From the NCBI RefSeq assembly GCF_038397715.1, contig NZ_CP151633.1, positions 3,162,001-3,226,000 of the forward strand: a DNA stretch of 64,000 nt. Direction: 5' to 3'. The notes beneath the pieces were generated by a model. It searched no databases and was not told the origin of the DNA. It saw only the letters and a program-made list of their open reading frames with translations. Shown here one piece after another: positions 1 to 7,515 of this stretch (the first letter of the stretch is position 1; every line of letters starts with the position of its first letter). The stretch comes from Microbacterium sp. LWO14-1.2 (GTDB taxonomy: Bacteria; Actinomycetota; Actinomycetes; Actinomycetales; Microbacteriaceae). The position numbers and the translations under genes are program-made.

Positions 1-1
1 C

Positions 2-391
2 CTGGGGGACGCGCTCGGACGTGTGGTGTCGGACTACTCCGCGGGTATGACGAAGAAGATCATGCTCGCGGGTGCGATGATCCACTCGCCTCGGGTGCTC
101 GTGCTCGACGAGCCGTTCGAGGCGGTCGACCCCGTGTCGTCCGCGGTGATCCTCGACATCCTCCGCGCGTACGTGGCGCACGGCGGCACGGTCATCCTCT
201 CCAGCCACGGCATGGACCTCGTGGAGCGGGTGTGCTCGCGCGTGGCGATCATCGTCGGCGGCGACGTGCTCGCCGAGGGGACGATCGACGAGGTGCGGGC
301 CGGTCAGACGCTCGAGGCGCGGTTCGTCGAGCTCTCCGGCGGCATCGGCGAGGTGGAGGGGCTCGAGTGGCTGCACACGTTCTCCGACTGA
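2..391 (+). CDS. ABC transporter ATP-binding protein, 3' part
   Basis: This is the C-terminal part (129 residues) of an ABC-transporter ATPase; the gene starts before the window, so Walker A and the Q-loop are not visible. The visible part opens just before the signature motif, which reads YSAGMTKK rather than LSGGQ. It is followed by Walker B with the catalytic Glu (VLVLDEP), a D-loop-like AVDP and the switch His in SSHGMD. This form of signature is usual in the drug or lipid exporter branch that pairs with separate membrane proteins. The next gene overlaps its 3' end by 25 bases, so the two are likely one exporter. The substrate is unknown. Confidence 0.93.
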   Translation: MGDALGRVVSDYSAGMTKKIMLAGAMIHSPRVLVLDEPFEAVDPVSSAVILDILRAYVAHGGTVILSSHGMDLVERVCSRVAIIVGGDVLAEGTIDEVRAGQTLEARFVELSGGIGEVEGLEWLHTFSD

Positions 392-1932
392 GGGCAGCGC
401 TCCTGATCGGGTCGCTGCGCGGCGAACGACGGGTGCGCACCCTGCTGATGTTCGTCGTCGTCGTGGCGCTCACCGTGGTGGTGTGCTCGGCGATCCTGAG
501 TCTCGACGACGCTCCGGTCGAGGTCGCGCGCACGGTGATCGTGCTCGGCAGCGGCGCGCTGTTCCTCGGCTTCCTCGTGGGCCCGCTGCTCGTCGGCGCC
601 ACCGATCAGCTCGACCCGCGGCGCTTCGCCGTCTTCGGCGTCGATGAACGTCAGATGCCGTGGATCCTCGCGCTCGCGTCGCTCGTGAGCGTGCCGAGCT
701 TCGCCGTGCTCGCCGTGCACTCCAGCGTGTGCATCGTCGCCATCCGCCTCGGAGCGCCGTGGCCGGCTGCTGTGCTGATGAGCGTCCTCGCGGTGCTGTC
801 GACCGTTCTGGTGGCCCGCATCGGGATGGCCCTCAACGCCCTCCTGCTCCCGGAGCGGCGCTCGCGCGAGCTCACGGCCGTCTTCGCGCTCGCCGTGCTG
901 GTCGTCGCCTTCCCCGTCGCCGTCTTCCTCGCGTCGCTCAACTGGGAGGGACAGGTTCCCGCCTCGGTCGCGAACGTCACGGCGGTCGTCGGGCTCACGC
1001 CGATCGCGGCCGCCCCGCGGTTCCTGTTCGCGGCGGCAGCCGGCGACACGTCCAGCTCGTGGATCAGCGGCCTCATCGCGGCAGCCACCGCCGCCGTGCT
1101 CTGGGTCCTCTGGACATGGCTCGTCCGTCGCCTGCTCACGACCACCGAGCGCCCCGCGGCCTCCCGTGAGCGCACAGGCCTCGGGTGGTTCGGTCTGCTG
1201 CCGTCGAACGCCTTCGGCGCGATCGCCGCGCGCAGTCTCGTGTACTGGCTGCGCGACCGCCGCTACATCATGAACGTGATCGTGGTGCCGATCGCGGGCG
1301 TCCTCACGGTGCTCCCGCTGCTCGTGGCCGGCGTGCCGCTCGAGATCGCCGCGCTGTTCCCCGTGCCGGTGATGGCGCTGTTCTTCGGCTGGCTGCCGCA
1401 CAACGACGTCGCGTACGACTCCACGGCCCTGTGGACGCATGTGGCCAGCGGGGTCCGCGGCGCTCCGGACCGTCTCGGCCGTCTCGTCCCCGTCGTGCTC
1501 GTCGCTGTGCCGGTTCTCGCGATCGCCGTGCCGCTCACCCTGCTGTGGATCGACGACTGGCGGCTCCTGCTTCCGCTCGTGGGTCTCGGAGCGAGCCTGC
1601 TGCTCGCCGGTCTCGGGCTCTCGAGCATCGTCTCGGCCGTCGCGCCCTACGCCGTCTCGCGTCCGGGTGACAGTCCGTTCCAACAGCCGCAGCGTGCGGC
1701 ATCCCGAGGCGTCTTCGGGCCGGCGGCGGCGTTCCTCGGAGCGATCGTCGTCAGTGCTCCGACGGCGTGGCTGTTCGCGATGACCGTCTTCGAGGGCTCC
1801 GAGTACGCGCCGGCGACCTTCTGGACGGGTCTCGGAACGGGCGTCGCGGTGCTCGCGATCGGCGTGACCGTGGGCGGTCTGATCTTCGAGCGCGGCGGTG
1901 AGCGGCTGATGGAGTTCGTCGAGACGGCATGA
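367..1932 (+). CDS. ABC exporter membrane subunit
   Basis: This is a polytopic membrane protein of about 521 residues with roughly ten to twelve hydrophobic stretches, and no catalytic motif was seen. The chosen GTG start lies inside the end of the ATPase gene, with a GGAGG-like ribosome site just before it. The open frame extends further upstream, but only as an out-of-frame shadow of the ATPase. A basic segment (RGERRVR) precedes the first membrane span, as expected for an inside N-terminus. Translational coupling with the ATPase supports a two-gene exporter. What it moves cannot be told from the sequence. Confidence 0.85.
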   Translation: MAAHVLRLRAALLIGSLRGERRVRTLLMFVVVVALTVVVCSAILSLDDAPVEVARTVIVLGSGALFLGFLVGPLLVGATDQLDPRRFAVFGVDERQMPWILALASLVSVPSFAVLAVHSSVCIVAIRLGAPWPAAVLMSVLAVLSTVLVARIGMALNALLLPERRSRELTAVFALAVLVVAFPVAVFLASLNWEGQVPASVANVTAVVGLTPIAAAPRFLFAAAAGDTSSSWISGLIAAATAAVLWVLWTWLVRRLLTTTERPAASRERTGLGWFGLLPSNAFGAIAARSLVYWLRDRRYIMNVIVVPIAGVLTVLPLLVAGVPLEIAALFPVPVMALFFGWLPHNDVAYDSTALWTHVASGVRGAPDRLGRLVPVVLVAVPVLAIAVPLTLLWIDDWRLLLPLVGLGASLLLAGLGLSSIVSAVAPYAVSRPGDSPFQQPQRAASRGVFGPAAAFLGAIVVSAPTAWLFAMTVFEGSEYAPATFWTGLGTGVAVLAIGVTVGGLIFERGGERLMEFVETA

Positions 1933-1960
1933 CGCCCGCCCGACGTCGTGCGCGCGCGGC

Positions 1961-1966
1961 TAGAAT
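1961..1966 (+). promoter_or_regulatory. -10 box of a leaderless transcript (DUF3039 gene)
   Basis: TAGAAT followed by six bases (CTCGTC) and then the ATG. At this distance transcription would begin at or next to the start codon. There is no Shine-Dalgarno sequence. Confidence 0.7.
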
Positions 1967-1972
1967 CTCGTC

Positions 1973-2239
1973 ATGAGTACTCCGCTGGACAGCCCCGATC
2001 AGGGCGGCGTGGCAACGCTTGATCGCGAACTGGAAGAGCTCCTCCGGGAGGAGAATCTCGAACCGGGCGACCACGAGCGCTTCTCGCACTACGTGAAGAA
2101 GGACAAGATCCTCGAGTCCGCGATCACCGGCAAGCCGGTGCGTGCGCTGTGCGGCAAGAAGTGGACGCCGGGTCGCGACCCGGAGAAGTTCCCGATCTGC
2201 CCCACCTGCAAGGAGATCTACGAGTCGATGGTCGGCTGA
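1973..2239 (+). CDS. DUF3039 domain protein
   Basis: This small acidic protein of 88 residues matches the actinobacterial DUF3039 family. Its N-terminal third is a Glu/Leu-rich helix (DRELEELLREENLEPG). It then carries HYVKKDKI and ALCGKKWTPGRDPEKFPICPTCKEIY, the latter holding a C-x(14)-C-x2-C pattern (residues about 60 to 79). That pattern suggests a metal or zinc-ribbon-like site, but the family function is not known. It is transcribed alone, apparently without a leader, from the TAGAAT box just upstream. The gene is short but shows normal coding bias and sits between two clear housekeeping genes, so it is real. Confidence 0.9.
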   Translation: MSTPLDSPDQGGVATLDRELEELLREENLEPGDHERFSHYVKKDKILESAITGKPVRALCGKKWTPGRDPEKFPICPTCKEIYESMVG

Positions 2240-2249
2240 CCGCCCGCGG

Positions 2250-3575
2250 TCACTCGGCGTCGACGAAGACCGTCGGGATCGCCGGATCCGACTTGCTGAG
2301 CGCGAGCGCCCGCACCGGCAGCTCTTCGCGGACCCGCAGGTGGTGCTGTCGCGCCGACGTCGTCCCCGCCGCGCCCTCGAACGTCGAGTCGATGTCGCCG
2401 TTGTCGACGAACGTCGTCTGCAGAGCGCGACCGTCCGGGTGCTCCGCGGCGGTTCCGAGCTCTTCGAATCCATCGGACACGACGACGGTCTCAGCGGTCG
2501 CCACGCCGTCGGACAGCGTGCGGAACGCGGCCTTGCGTCCGCCGTGGGACGCCTTGTCGGTCGAGGCCTTCGCGACACCCACCCAGGAGCCGTCGGCGTC
2601 CTGCCGCGCGACGAGCTTGTAGACCATGCTGGCGGTGGGGTAGCCCGATCCTGTCACCACCGACGTGCCGACACCGTAGGCGTCGACGGGGGAAGCCGCG
2701 AGGGCGGCGATGGCGTACTCGTCGAGGTCGCTCGTCACCGTGATGCGGGTGCCCGTGGCGCCGAGCTCGTCGAGCTGCGCCCGTACCTCGGCGGCCACGA
2801 TCGGCAGGTCGCCGGAGTCGATGCGCACTCCGCCGAGTCCGGAGCCCGCGACCCGGATCGCGGTCTCGACGCCGGTGCGGATGTCGTACGTGTCGACCAG
2901 CAGGGTGGTGTCGGTGCCGAGGCTCTCGATCTGCGAGCGGAACGCGTCCTCCTCGCTGTCGTGGAGCAGCGTCCAGGAATGCGCGGCGGTGCCCATGGTG
3001 GGGATGCCCCACTGGCGGCCCGCCTCCAGGTTGCTCGTCGCGCCGAAGCCCGCGATGTACGCGGCCCTCGCGGCGGCGACGGCCGAACGCTCCGCCGCTC
3101 GTCGCGATCCCATCTCGGCGAGCGGACGCTCACCTGCGGCGATGCTCATCCGCGATGCCGCGGTCGCGACGGCGGAGTCGTGGTTGAGCACGCTCAGAGC
3201 GAGGGTCTCGAGCACGACGGCATCCGCGAAGCTGCCCTCGACGGTGAGGATCGGGGAGCCGGGGAAGTAGAGCTCGCCCTCGCGGTAGCCGCGGATGCTG
3301 CCGGTGAAGCGGTACGACTCGAGGTACTTCAGAGAGTCGGCATCGACGACCTGGCCGTCGCGCAGGAATCGCAGTTCGTCGTCGCCGAAACGGAAGTCGC
3401 GCAGGAGCGTCAGCAGGCGTCCGGTGCCCGCGACGACGCCGAAGCGACGCCCACCGGAGAGTCTTCTCGAGAACAGCTCGAAGACGCTCGGCCGTGCGGC
3501 CGTCCCGTCGCGCAGGGCGGCGGCGAGCATGGTCAGCTCGTAACGATCGGTCAGAAGCGCCGTGGACGTCGTCAT
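2250..3575 (-). CDS. pncB: nicotinate phosphoribosyltransferase
   Basis: The enzyme joins nicotinate to PRPP to make nicotinate mononucleotide, the entry step of NAD salvage (Preiss-Handler route). The 441 residues match the usual family length. Visible family features are the N-terminal [10 protein letters not shown], the phosphate-binding VRIDSGDLP in the centre, and GVGTS followed by MVYKLV and the SHGGRK segment towards the C-terminus. It is convergent with the DUF3039 gene (10 bases between stops) and divergent from murI. A TAAGCT -10 box ends six bases before the ATG, so it is probably leaderless. Confidence 0.95.
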   Translation of the reverse strand: MTTSTALLTDRYELTMLAAALRDGTAARPSVFELFSRRLSGGRRFGVVAGTGRLLTLLRDFRFGDDELRFLRDGQVVDADSLKYLESYRFTGSIRGYREGELYFPGSPILTVEGSFADAVVLETLALSVLNHDSAVATAASRMSIAAGERPLAEMGSRRAAERSAVAAARAAYIAGFGATSNLEAGRQWGIPTMGTAAHSWTLLHDSEEDAFRSQIESLGTDTTLLVDTYDIRTGVETAIRVAGSGLGGVRIDSGDLPIVAAEVRAQLDELGATGTRITVTSDLDEYAIAALAASPVDAYGVGTSVVTGSGYPTASMVYKLVARQDADGSWVGVAKASTDKASHGGRKAAFRTLSDGVATAETVVVSDGFEELGTAAEHPDGRALQTTFVDNGDIDSTFEGAAGTTSARQHHLRVREELPVRALALSKSDPAIPTVFVDAE

Positions 3576-3581
3576 GCGCTC

Positions 3582-3587
3582 AGCTTA
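3582..3587 (-). promoter_or_regulatory. -10 box of pncB, leaderless type
   Basis: On the minus strand TAAGCT is followed by GAGCGC and the pncB ATG. The murI -10 box (3633-3638) lies about 45 bases away on the other strand, making this a compact divergent promoter region. Confidence 0.6.
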
Positions 3588-3632
3588 GTGACGGCCGACG
3601 CAGGGAACGCCGCGCATGTCGGTGCGCCGGAC

Positions 3633-3638
3633 TAGGCT
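3633..3638 (+). promoter_or_regulatory. -10 box of murI
   Basis: TAGGCT lies eight bases before the murI ATG. The GGGGAG between them is too close to the ATG to act as a good ribosome site, which again fits a leaderless or near-leaderless mRNA. Confidence 0.6.
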
Positions 3639-3646
3639 GGGGAGTC

Positions 3647-4474
3647 ATGAACGACGCGCCGATCGGAATCTTCGACTCCGGTGTCGGCGGGCTCACGGTG
3701 GCCAGGGCCATCCGCGCCCAGCTGCCCCGCGAGTCGTTCGTCTACATCGGCGACTCGGCCCACTCGCCGTACGGGCCGAAGCCCATCGCCGACGTGCGCC
3801 GCTACTCGCTCGAGGTGCTCGACACGCTCGTGGATCAGGGCGTCAAGATGCTGGTGATCGCCTGTAACACGGCATCCGCCGCGATGCTGCGCGACGCCCG
3901 CGAGCGCTACGACGTGCCGGTGGTCGAGGTGATCGGCCCCGCGGTGCGCAGAGCCGTCTCGACGACCCGCAACGGCCGTGTCGGTGTGATCGGCACGGTC
4001 GGCACCATCGGCTCGCGTGCCTACCAGGACATGCTCGAGGTCAACGAGCGGCTGCAGGTCTTCACCGCCGCCTGCCCCCGCTTCGTGGAGTTCGTCGAGG
4101 CCGGCATCACCGGCACCCCCGAGGTGCTCGCCACCGCTGAGGAGTACCTCGCCCCGCTCAGGGAGGCCGACGTCGACACCCTCGTTCTCGGGTGCACGCA
4201 CTACCCGTTCCTGCGCGGCGCCATCAGCTACGTGATGGGCGAGGGAGTGACGCTGGTGTCGAGTGACGACGAGACCGCCGGCGATGTATACCGCCAGCTC
4301 GTGCGGGGAGACCTCCTCGCGCCCGCCGATGCGACCGCCTCGTACGTCTACGAGGCCACGGGCGCCTCGACCGCCGAGTTCACGGCTCTCGCCAACCGTC
4401 TGATGGGGCGCGAGGTCCGCGACGTCCAGCTCGTGCAGACGGGTGTGATCACGCTCCCCGACGCCGTCCATTGA
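3647..4474 (+). CDS. murI: glutamate racemase
   Basis: MurI interconverts L- and D-glutamate and so supplies D-Glu for peptidoglycan stem peptides. The 275 residues have the normal length. Both catalytic cysteines are in place, C73 in IACNTAS and C183 in GCTHYPF, and the substrate-binding IFDSGVGG is at residues 8-15. The open frame extends upstream to 3494, but the ATG at 3647 directly precedes the conserved N-terminus and follows a TAGGCT -10 box, so it is the start. rph and rdgB follow in the same direction, a common actinobacterial order. Confidence 0.96.
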   Translation: MNDAPIGIFDSGVGGLTVARAIRAQLPRESFVYIGDSAHSPYGPKPIADVRRYSLEVLDTLVDQGVKMLVIACNTASAAMLRDARERYDVPVVEVIGPAVRRAVSTTRNGRVGVIGTVGTIGSRAYQDMLEVNERLQVFTAACPRFVEFVEAGITGTPEVLATAEEYLAPLREADVDTLVLGCTHYPFLRGAISYVMGEGVTLVSSDDETAGDVYRQLVRGDLLAPADATASYVYEATGASTAEFTALANRLMGREVRDVQLVQTGVITLPDAVH

Positions 4475-4532
4475 CCTGACCGTAGTACCCCCGTCCTCCG
4501 CCGCCCCCGCGTCCCCCATCGAAGGAACCCCC

Positions 4533-5267
4533 ATGTCAGACACCGTCCGCGCCGACGGGCGCTCCACCGACCAGCTCCGCGAGGTCACCATCGAGCGCGG
4601 GTGGAGCGCACATGCCGAGGGATCGGCGCTCATCAGCTTCGGAGGCACGAAGGTGCTGTGCACCGCGTCGTTCACCAACGGCGTGCCGCGGTGGCTCACC
4701 GGCAAGGGCAAGGGCTGGGTCACCGCCGAGTACGCGATGCTGCCCCGCGCCACCAACAGCCGCAACGACCGCGAGAGCGTGAAGGGCCGCATCGGCGGAC
4801 GCACGCACGAGATCTCGCGACTCATCGGGCGAGCACTGCGCGCGGTCGTCGACACCAAGGCGCTCGGCGAGAACACGATCGTGATCGACTGCGACGTGCT
4901 CCAGGCCGACGGCGGCACGCGCACGGCCGCGATCACCGGCGCGTACGTGGCCCTCGCCGACGCGATCGAGTGGGGTCGGGAGATGAAGTTCATCGGCAGG
5001 AACTCGACGCCCCTGATCGACTCGGTCTCGGCGATCTCCGTCGGCATCATCGACGGCGAGCCGATGCTCGATCTGGCATATGTCGAAGACGTGCGCGCCG
5101 AGACCGACATGAACGTCGTCGTCACCGGGCGAGGACTCTTCGTCGAGGTGCAGGGCACCGCCGAGGGAGCTCCGTTCGACAAGCGAGAGCTCGACGCGCT
5201 GCTCGACCTCGGAGTCGCCGGGTGCAACGACCTGAAGGACGCTCAGCGGAAGGCGCTCGCGGGCTGA
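4533..5267 (+). CDS. rph: ribonuclease PH
   Basis: RNase PH is a phosphate-dependent 3'-exoribonuclease that trims tRNA precursors. The 244 residues match the family. Visible signatures are the Arg-rich [19 protein letters not shown] region that lines the active site, and [19 protein letters not shown], which holds catalytic acidic residues. A GAAGGA ribosome site stands seven bases before the ATG. The stop codon overlaps the ATG of rdgB by one base, so translation of the two is coupled. Confidence 0.97.
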   Translation: MSDTVRADGRSTDQLREVTIERGWSAHAEGSALISFGGTKVLCTASFTNGVPRWLTGKGKGWVTAEYAMLPRATNSRNDRESVKGRIGGRTHEISRLIGRALRAVVDTKALGENTIVIDCDVLQADGGTRTAAITGAYVALADAIEWGREMKFIGRNSTPLIDSVSAISVGIIDGEPMLDLAYVEDVRAETDMNVVVTGRGLFVEVQGTAEGAPFDKRELDALLDLGVAGCNDLKDAQRKALAG

Positions 5268-5860
5268 TGCGGGTCGTCCTCGCCACGCACAACCCGCACA
5301 AGGTCGCGGAGTTCCAGCAGATCGTGTCGTCGACGCGGCCCGATCTGGAGATCGTCGCATACGACGGGCCTGAGCCGGTCGAGGACGGGGTGACCTTCGC
5401 CGAGAACGCGCTCCTCAAGGCGCGCGCGGCGTCGGCGCACACCGGGCTCCCTGCCCTCGCCGACGACTCCGGGATCTGCGTCGACGTCCTCGGCGGGTCG
5501 CCGGGTGTCTTCTCCGCGTACTGGGCGGGACAGCGGAAGGATGCCGCGGCCAACCTCGAGCTCCTCCTCGACCAGTTGCACGACATCGCCGACCCGCACC
5601 GCGCGGCGCATTTCACCTCGACGATCGCCCTGGTGATCCCGGATGGCGCCGAACACGTGGTCGAGGGCATCTGGCCCGGTCGCCTCGCGCACGCGGCATC
5701 CGGAGCCGGCGGGTTCGGCTACGACCCGATCTTCATCCCCGACGGGCAGCCAGCGGGCGAAGAGCGCTCGGTGGGGGAATTCTCGGCCGAGGAGAAGCAG
5801 TCGCAGTCGCATCGGGCGCGGGCCTTCGCTGAACTCGTACCCTTGCTCGCCACTCTCTGA
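5267..5860 (+). CDS. rdgB: XTP/dITP pyrophosphatase (RdgB/HAM1 family)
   Basis: This enzyme hydrolyses non-canonical purine triphosphates (dITP, XTP) to monophosphates and keeps them out of DNA and RNA. The 197 residues carry the family motifs: THNPHKVAEF at the N-terminus (nucleotide binding), LADDSGICVDVLGG with the catalytic acidic pair, and GFGYDPIF in the C-terminal half. The ATG overlaps the rph stop (TGATG). The rph-rdgB pair is widespread in bacteria. A strong dyad begins ten bases after the stop (5871-5910). Confidence 0.96.
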   Translation: MRVVLATHNPHKVAEFQQIVSSTRPDLEIVAYDGPEPVEDGVTFAENALLKARAASAHTGLPALADDSGICVDVLGGSPGVFSAYWAGQRKDAAANLELLLDQLHDIADPHRAAHFTSTIALVIPDGAEHVVEGIWPGRLAHAASGAGGFGYDPIFIPDGQPAGEERSVGEFSAEEKQSQSHRARAFAELVPLLATL

Positions 5861-5870
5861 CACAGCGAGG

Positions 5871-5910
5871 GTAACCACTACGCTTGACGTACTTCATGCG
5901 TAGTGGTTAC
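5871..5910. promoter_or_regulatory. 40-bp near-perfect dyad, probable operator
   Basis: The arms GTAACCACTACGC (5871-5883) and GCGTAGTGGTTAC (5898-5910) are exact inverse complements. After one mismatch the symmetry continues with TGA/TCA inside. It has no T-run, so it looks less like a terminator than like an operator. TTGACG (5884-5889) inside it could be a -35 element, and the next gene starts ten bases after the second arm. A repressor bound here would cover the promoter of the reductase gene. Confidence 0.6.
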
Positions 5911-5920
5911 GGTGGTGGGC

Positions 5921-6496
5921 ATGAGAGAGCTCACGTACTACATCGGCGTCACGCTCGACGGGTTCATCGCGGGGCCGGCTGACGAGGTCGACTTCTATCC
6001 CGTGACGGAGGGCTTCGCCGAGATGCTCGGCAGCGAACTGTCCGACATCCAGCCGGCTTTCGTTCGCGCCGGTCGAGGAGAAGCGGACGAACCGCTGACC
6101 CGCTTCGACACCGTGGTGATGGGTCGCCGTACGTACGAGCCCGCGCTCGCGCAGGGGGTCGTCGATCCGTACTCGCAGCTGCGCACGATCGTGATGAGCA
6201 CGACGCTCGACGATCCGGGGCATGACAACGTCGAGATCGTGCGCACCGACCCCGTGGCGCGAGTCCGAGAGCTCCAGGCCGAGGACGGCCTCGGTATCTA
6301 CCTCGCGGGCGGGGGCGGTCTCGCCGGTGTCCTCCTCGACGAGATCGACCGCCTGATCGTCAAGAAGTACCCGGTGATCGCCGGTTCCGGCATCCCCATG
6401 GTCGACCACGGGTTCCGACCGACGTCCTTCGCGCTCGACCGCGTGCGCACGTTCGACAACGGCTGCGCGGTGCTGGAGTACACGCGGACGCGCTGA
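5921..6496 (+). CDS. RibD C-terminal / dihydrofolate reductase-like protein
   Basis: A stand-alone protein of 191 residues with the fold of the RibD C-terminal reductase domain. It shows YYIGVTLDGFIAGP at the N-terminus, VMGRRTYE in the middle and IYLAGGGGLAGVLLDEID with the Gly-rich NADPH loop near the C-terminus, followed by KKYPVIAGSGIPM. Such single-domain proteins are common in actinobacteria and usually have no assigned substrate; true DHFR or riboflavin activity should not be assumed. The ATG at 5921 is preferred over an in-frame GTG at 5903, which would lie inside the dyad. The dyad upstream suggests control by a dimeric repressor. Confidence 0.88.
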   Translation: MRELTYYIGVTLDGFIAGPADEVDFYPVTEGFAEMLGSELSDIQPAFVRAGRGEADEPLTRFDTVVMGRRTYEPALAQGVVDPYSQLRTIVMSTTLDDPGHDNVEIVRTDPVARVRELQAEDGLGIYLAGGGGLAGVLLDEIDRLIVKKYPVIAGSGIPMVDHGFRPTSFALDRVRTFDNGCAVLEYTRTR

Positions 6497-6517
6497 GCGA
6501 TGCCGACGGACACCTAC

Positions 6518-6532
6518 TGAGAATCATCACCA
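6518..6532. promoter_or_regulatory. Zur/Fur-like box before the CDF exporter
   Basis: TGAGAATCATCACCA matches 12 of 15 positions of the symmetrical Zur-type pattern TGATAATCATTATCA. It sits 45 bases upstream of the -10 box of the metal exporter gene. The match is suggestive only, because the second half-site is weak. Confidence 0.35.
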
Positions 6533-6576
6533 TTCCCGAGTAGCGAGATCCGCCCCGAGCGGCCGGATCCCGCGTC

Positions 6577-6582
6577 TAGCCT
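6577..6582 (+). promoter_or_regulatory. -10 box of the CDF gene, leaderless type
   Basis: TAGCCT, then GGTCAC, then the ATG at 6589. This is the same six-base spacing as for several other genes in the window. Confidence 0.6.
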
Positions 6583-6588
6583 GGTCAC

Positions 6589-7509
6589 ATGCACGATCAC
6601 GCGCCCGCCGCCGGCGGCATCCGCTCGGCCAGCCACCGCCGCCTTCTGGCGATCTCGCTGACCCTGACGGCGACGATCATGGTCGTGCAGGTGGTCGGGG
6701 CGATCCTCACGGGCTCGCTCGCTCTGCTGGCCGATGCGGCGCACATGTTCACCGATGCGTCCGCACTCGTGATCGCGCTCATCGCCGCAGCGGTCGCCGC
6801 ACGGCCCGCCGATGACCGGCGCACGTTCGGCTATCAACGCGCCGAGGTCTTCGGCGCCCTCATCAACGCGATCATCCTCATCCTCCTGTCCGGCTGGGTC
6901 GGCATCGAGGCGATCGGCCGTCTCGTCGACCCCGGCGAGACGGAGGTCGCCGGCGGACTCATGCTGGTCGTCGCCGCGGTCGGCCTCATCGCCAACGCCG
7001 TCTCGATGTGGCTGCTGAGCCGCGCTCAGCGCAGCAGCATCAACGTGCGCGGCGCGTACCTCGAGGTCATGGGCGACCTCATCGGCTCCGCCATGGTGAT
7101 CGTCGCCGCGATCGTCATCGTCACGACCGGATGGACGCCGGCGGACGCGATCGCGTCGATGGCCATCGCCGTCATGATCATCCCGCGCGCCATCGCCCTG
7201 CTCCGGGAGGTGTTCTCCGTGCTGTCCGAGTCGGCGCCGAAGGGGACCGCGGTCAGCGACATCCGCCAGCACCTGCTCGACTACGACGGCGTCGTGGGTG
7301 TGCACGACGTGCACGTGTGGCAGCTGACGAGGGGCGCGCCCGTGTTCAGCGCGCACGTGAGCGTCGAACCGGCTCTGCTCGCCGACGGCCGCTCCGCGCG
7401 GCTCCTCGCCGATATGCAGTCGTGTCTCGCCGAGCATTTCGACGTCGAGCATTCGACCTTCCAGATCGAACCGGCGGAGCAGTCGGACTGCGAGCCGTAC
7501 CACGCCTGA
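6589..7509 (+). CDS. cation diffusion facilitator (CDF) metal exporter
   Basis: This is a six-span membrane protein of 306 residues of the CzcD/ZitB type, which exports divalent metals (usually Zn2+) in exchange for protons. A His-containing N-terminus precedes TM1. TM2 carries the metal site H52-M-F-T-D56. In TM5 the matching site reads E159-V-M-G-D163, with Glu where Zn exporters such as ZitB have His, which could shift the metal preference. The C-terminal cytoplasmic domain (VHDVHVWQLT and the following strand) matches the regulatory metallochaperone-like fold. It is transcribed alone. A Zur-like box upstream is possible. Confidence 0.93.
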   Translation: MHDHAPAAGGIRSASHRRLLAISLTLTATIMVVQVVGAILTGSLALLADAAHMFTDASALVIALIAAAVAARPADDRRTFGYQRAEVFGALINAIILILLSGWVGIEAIGRLVDPGETEVAGGLMLVVAAVGLIANAVSMWLLSRAQRSSINVRGAYLEVMGDLIGSAMVIVAAIVIVTTGWTPADAIASMAIAVMIIPRAIALLREVFSVLSESAPKGTAVSDIRQHLLDYDGVVGVHDVHVWQLTRGAPVFSAHVSVEPALLADGRSARLLADMQSCLAEHFDVEHSTFQIEPAEQSDCEPYHA

Positions 7510-7515
7510 GCGCGT

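Noticed and set aside
304..1683. 459-codon minus-strand frame opposite the ABC permease
   Set aside because: Extremely Arg/Asp/Glu/His-rich composition typical of antisense frames; the plus-strand membrane protein explains the region.
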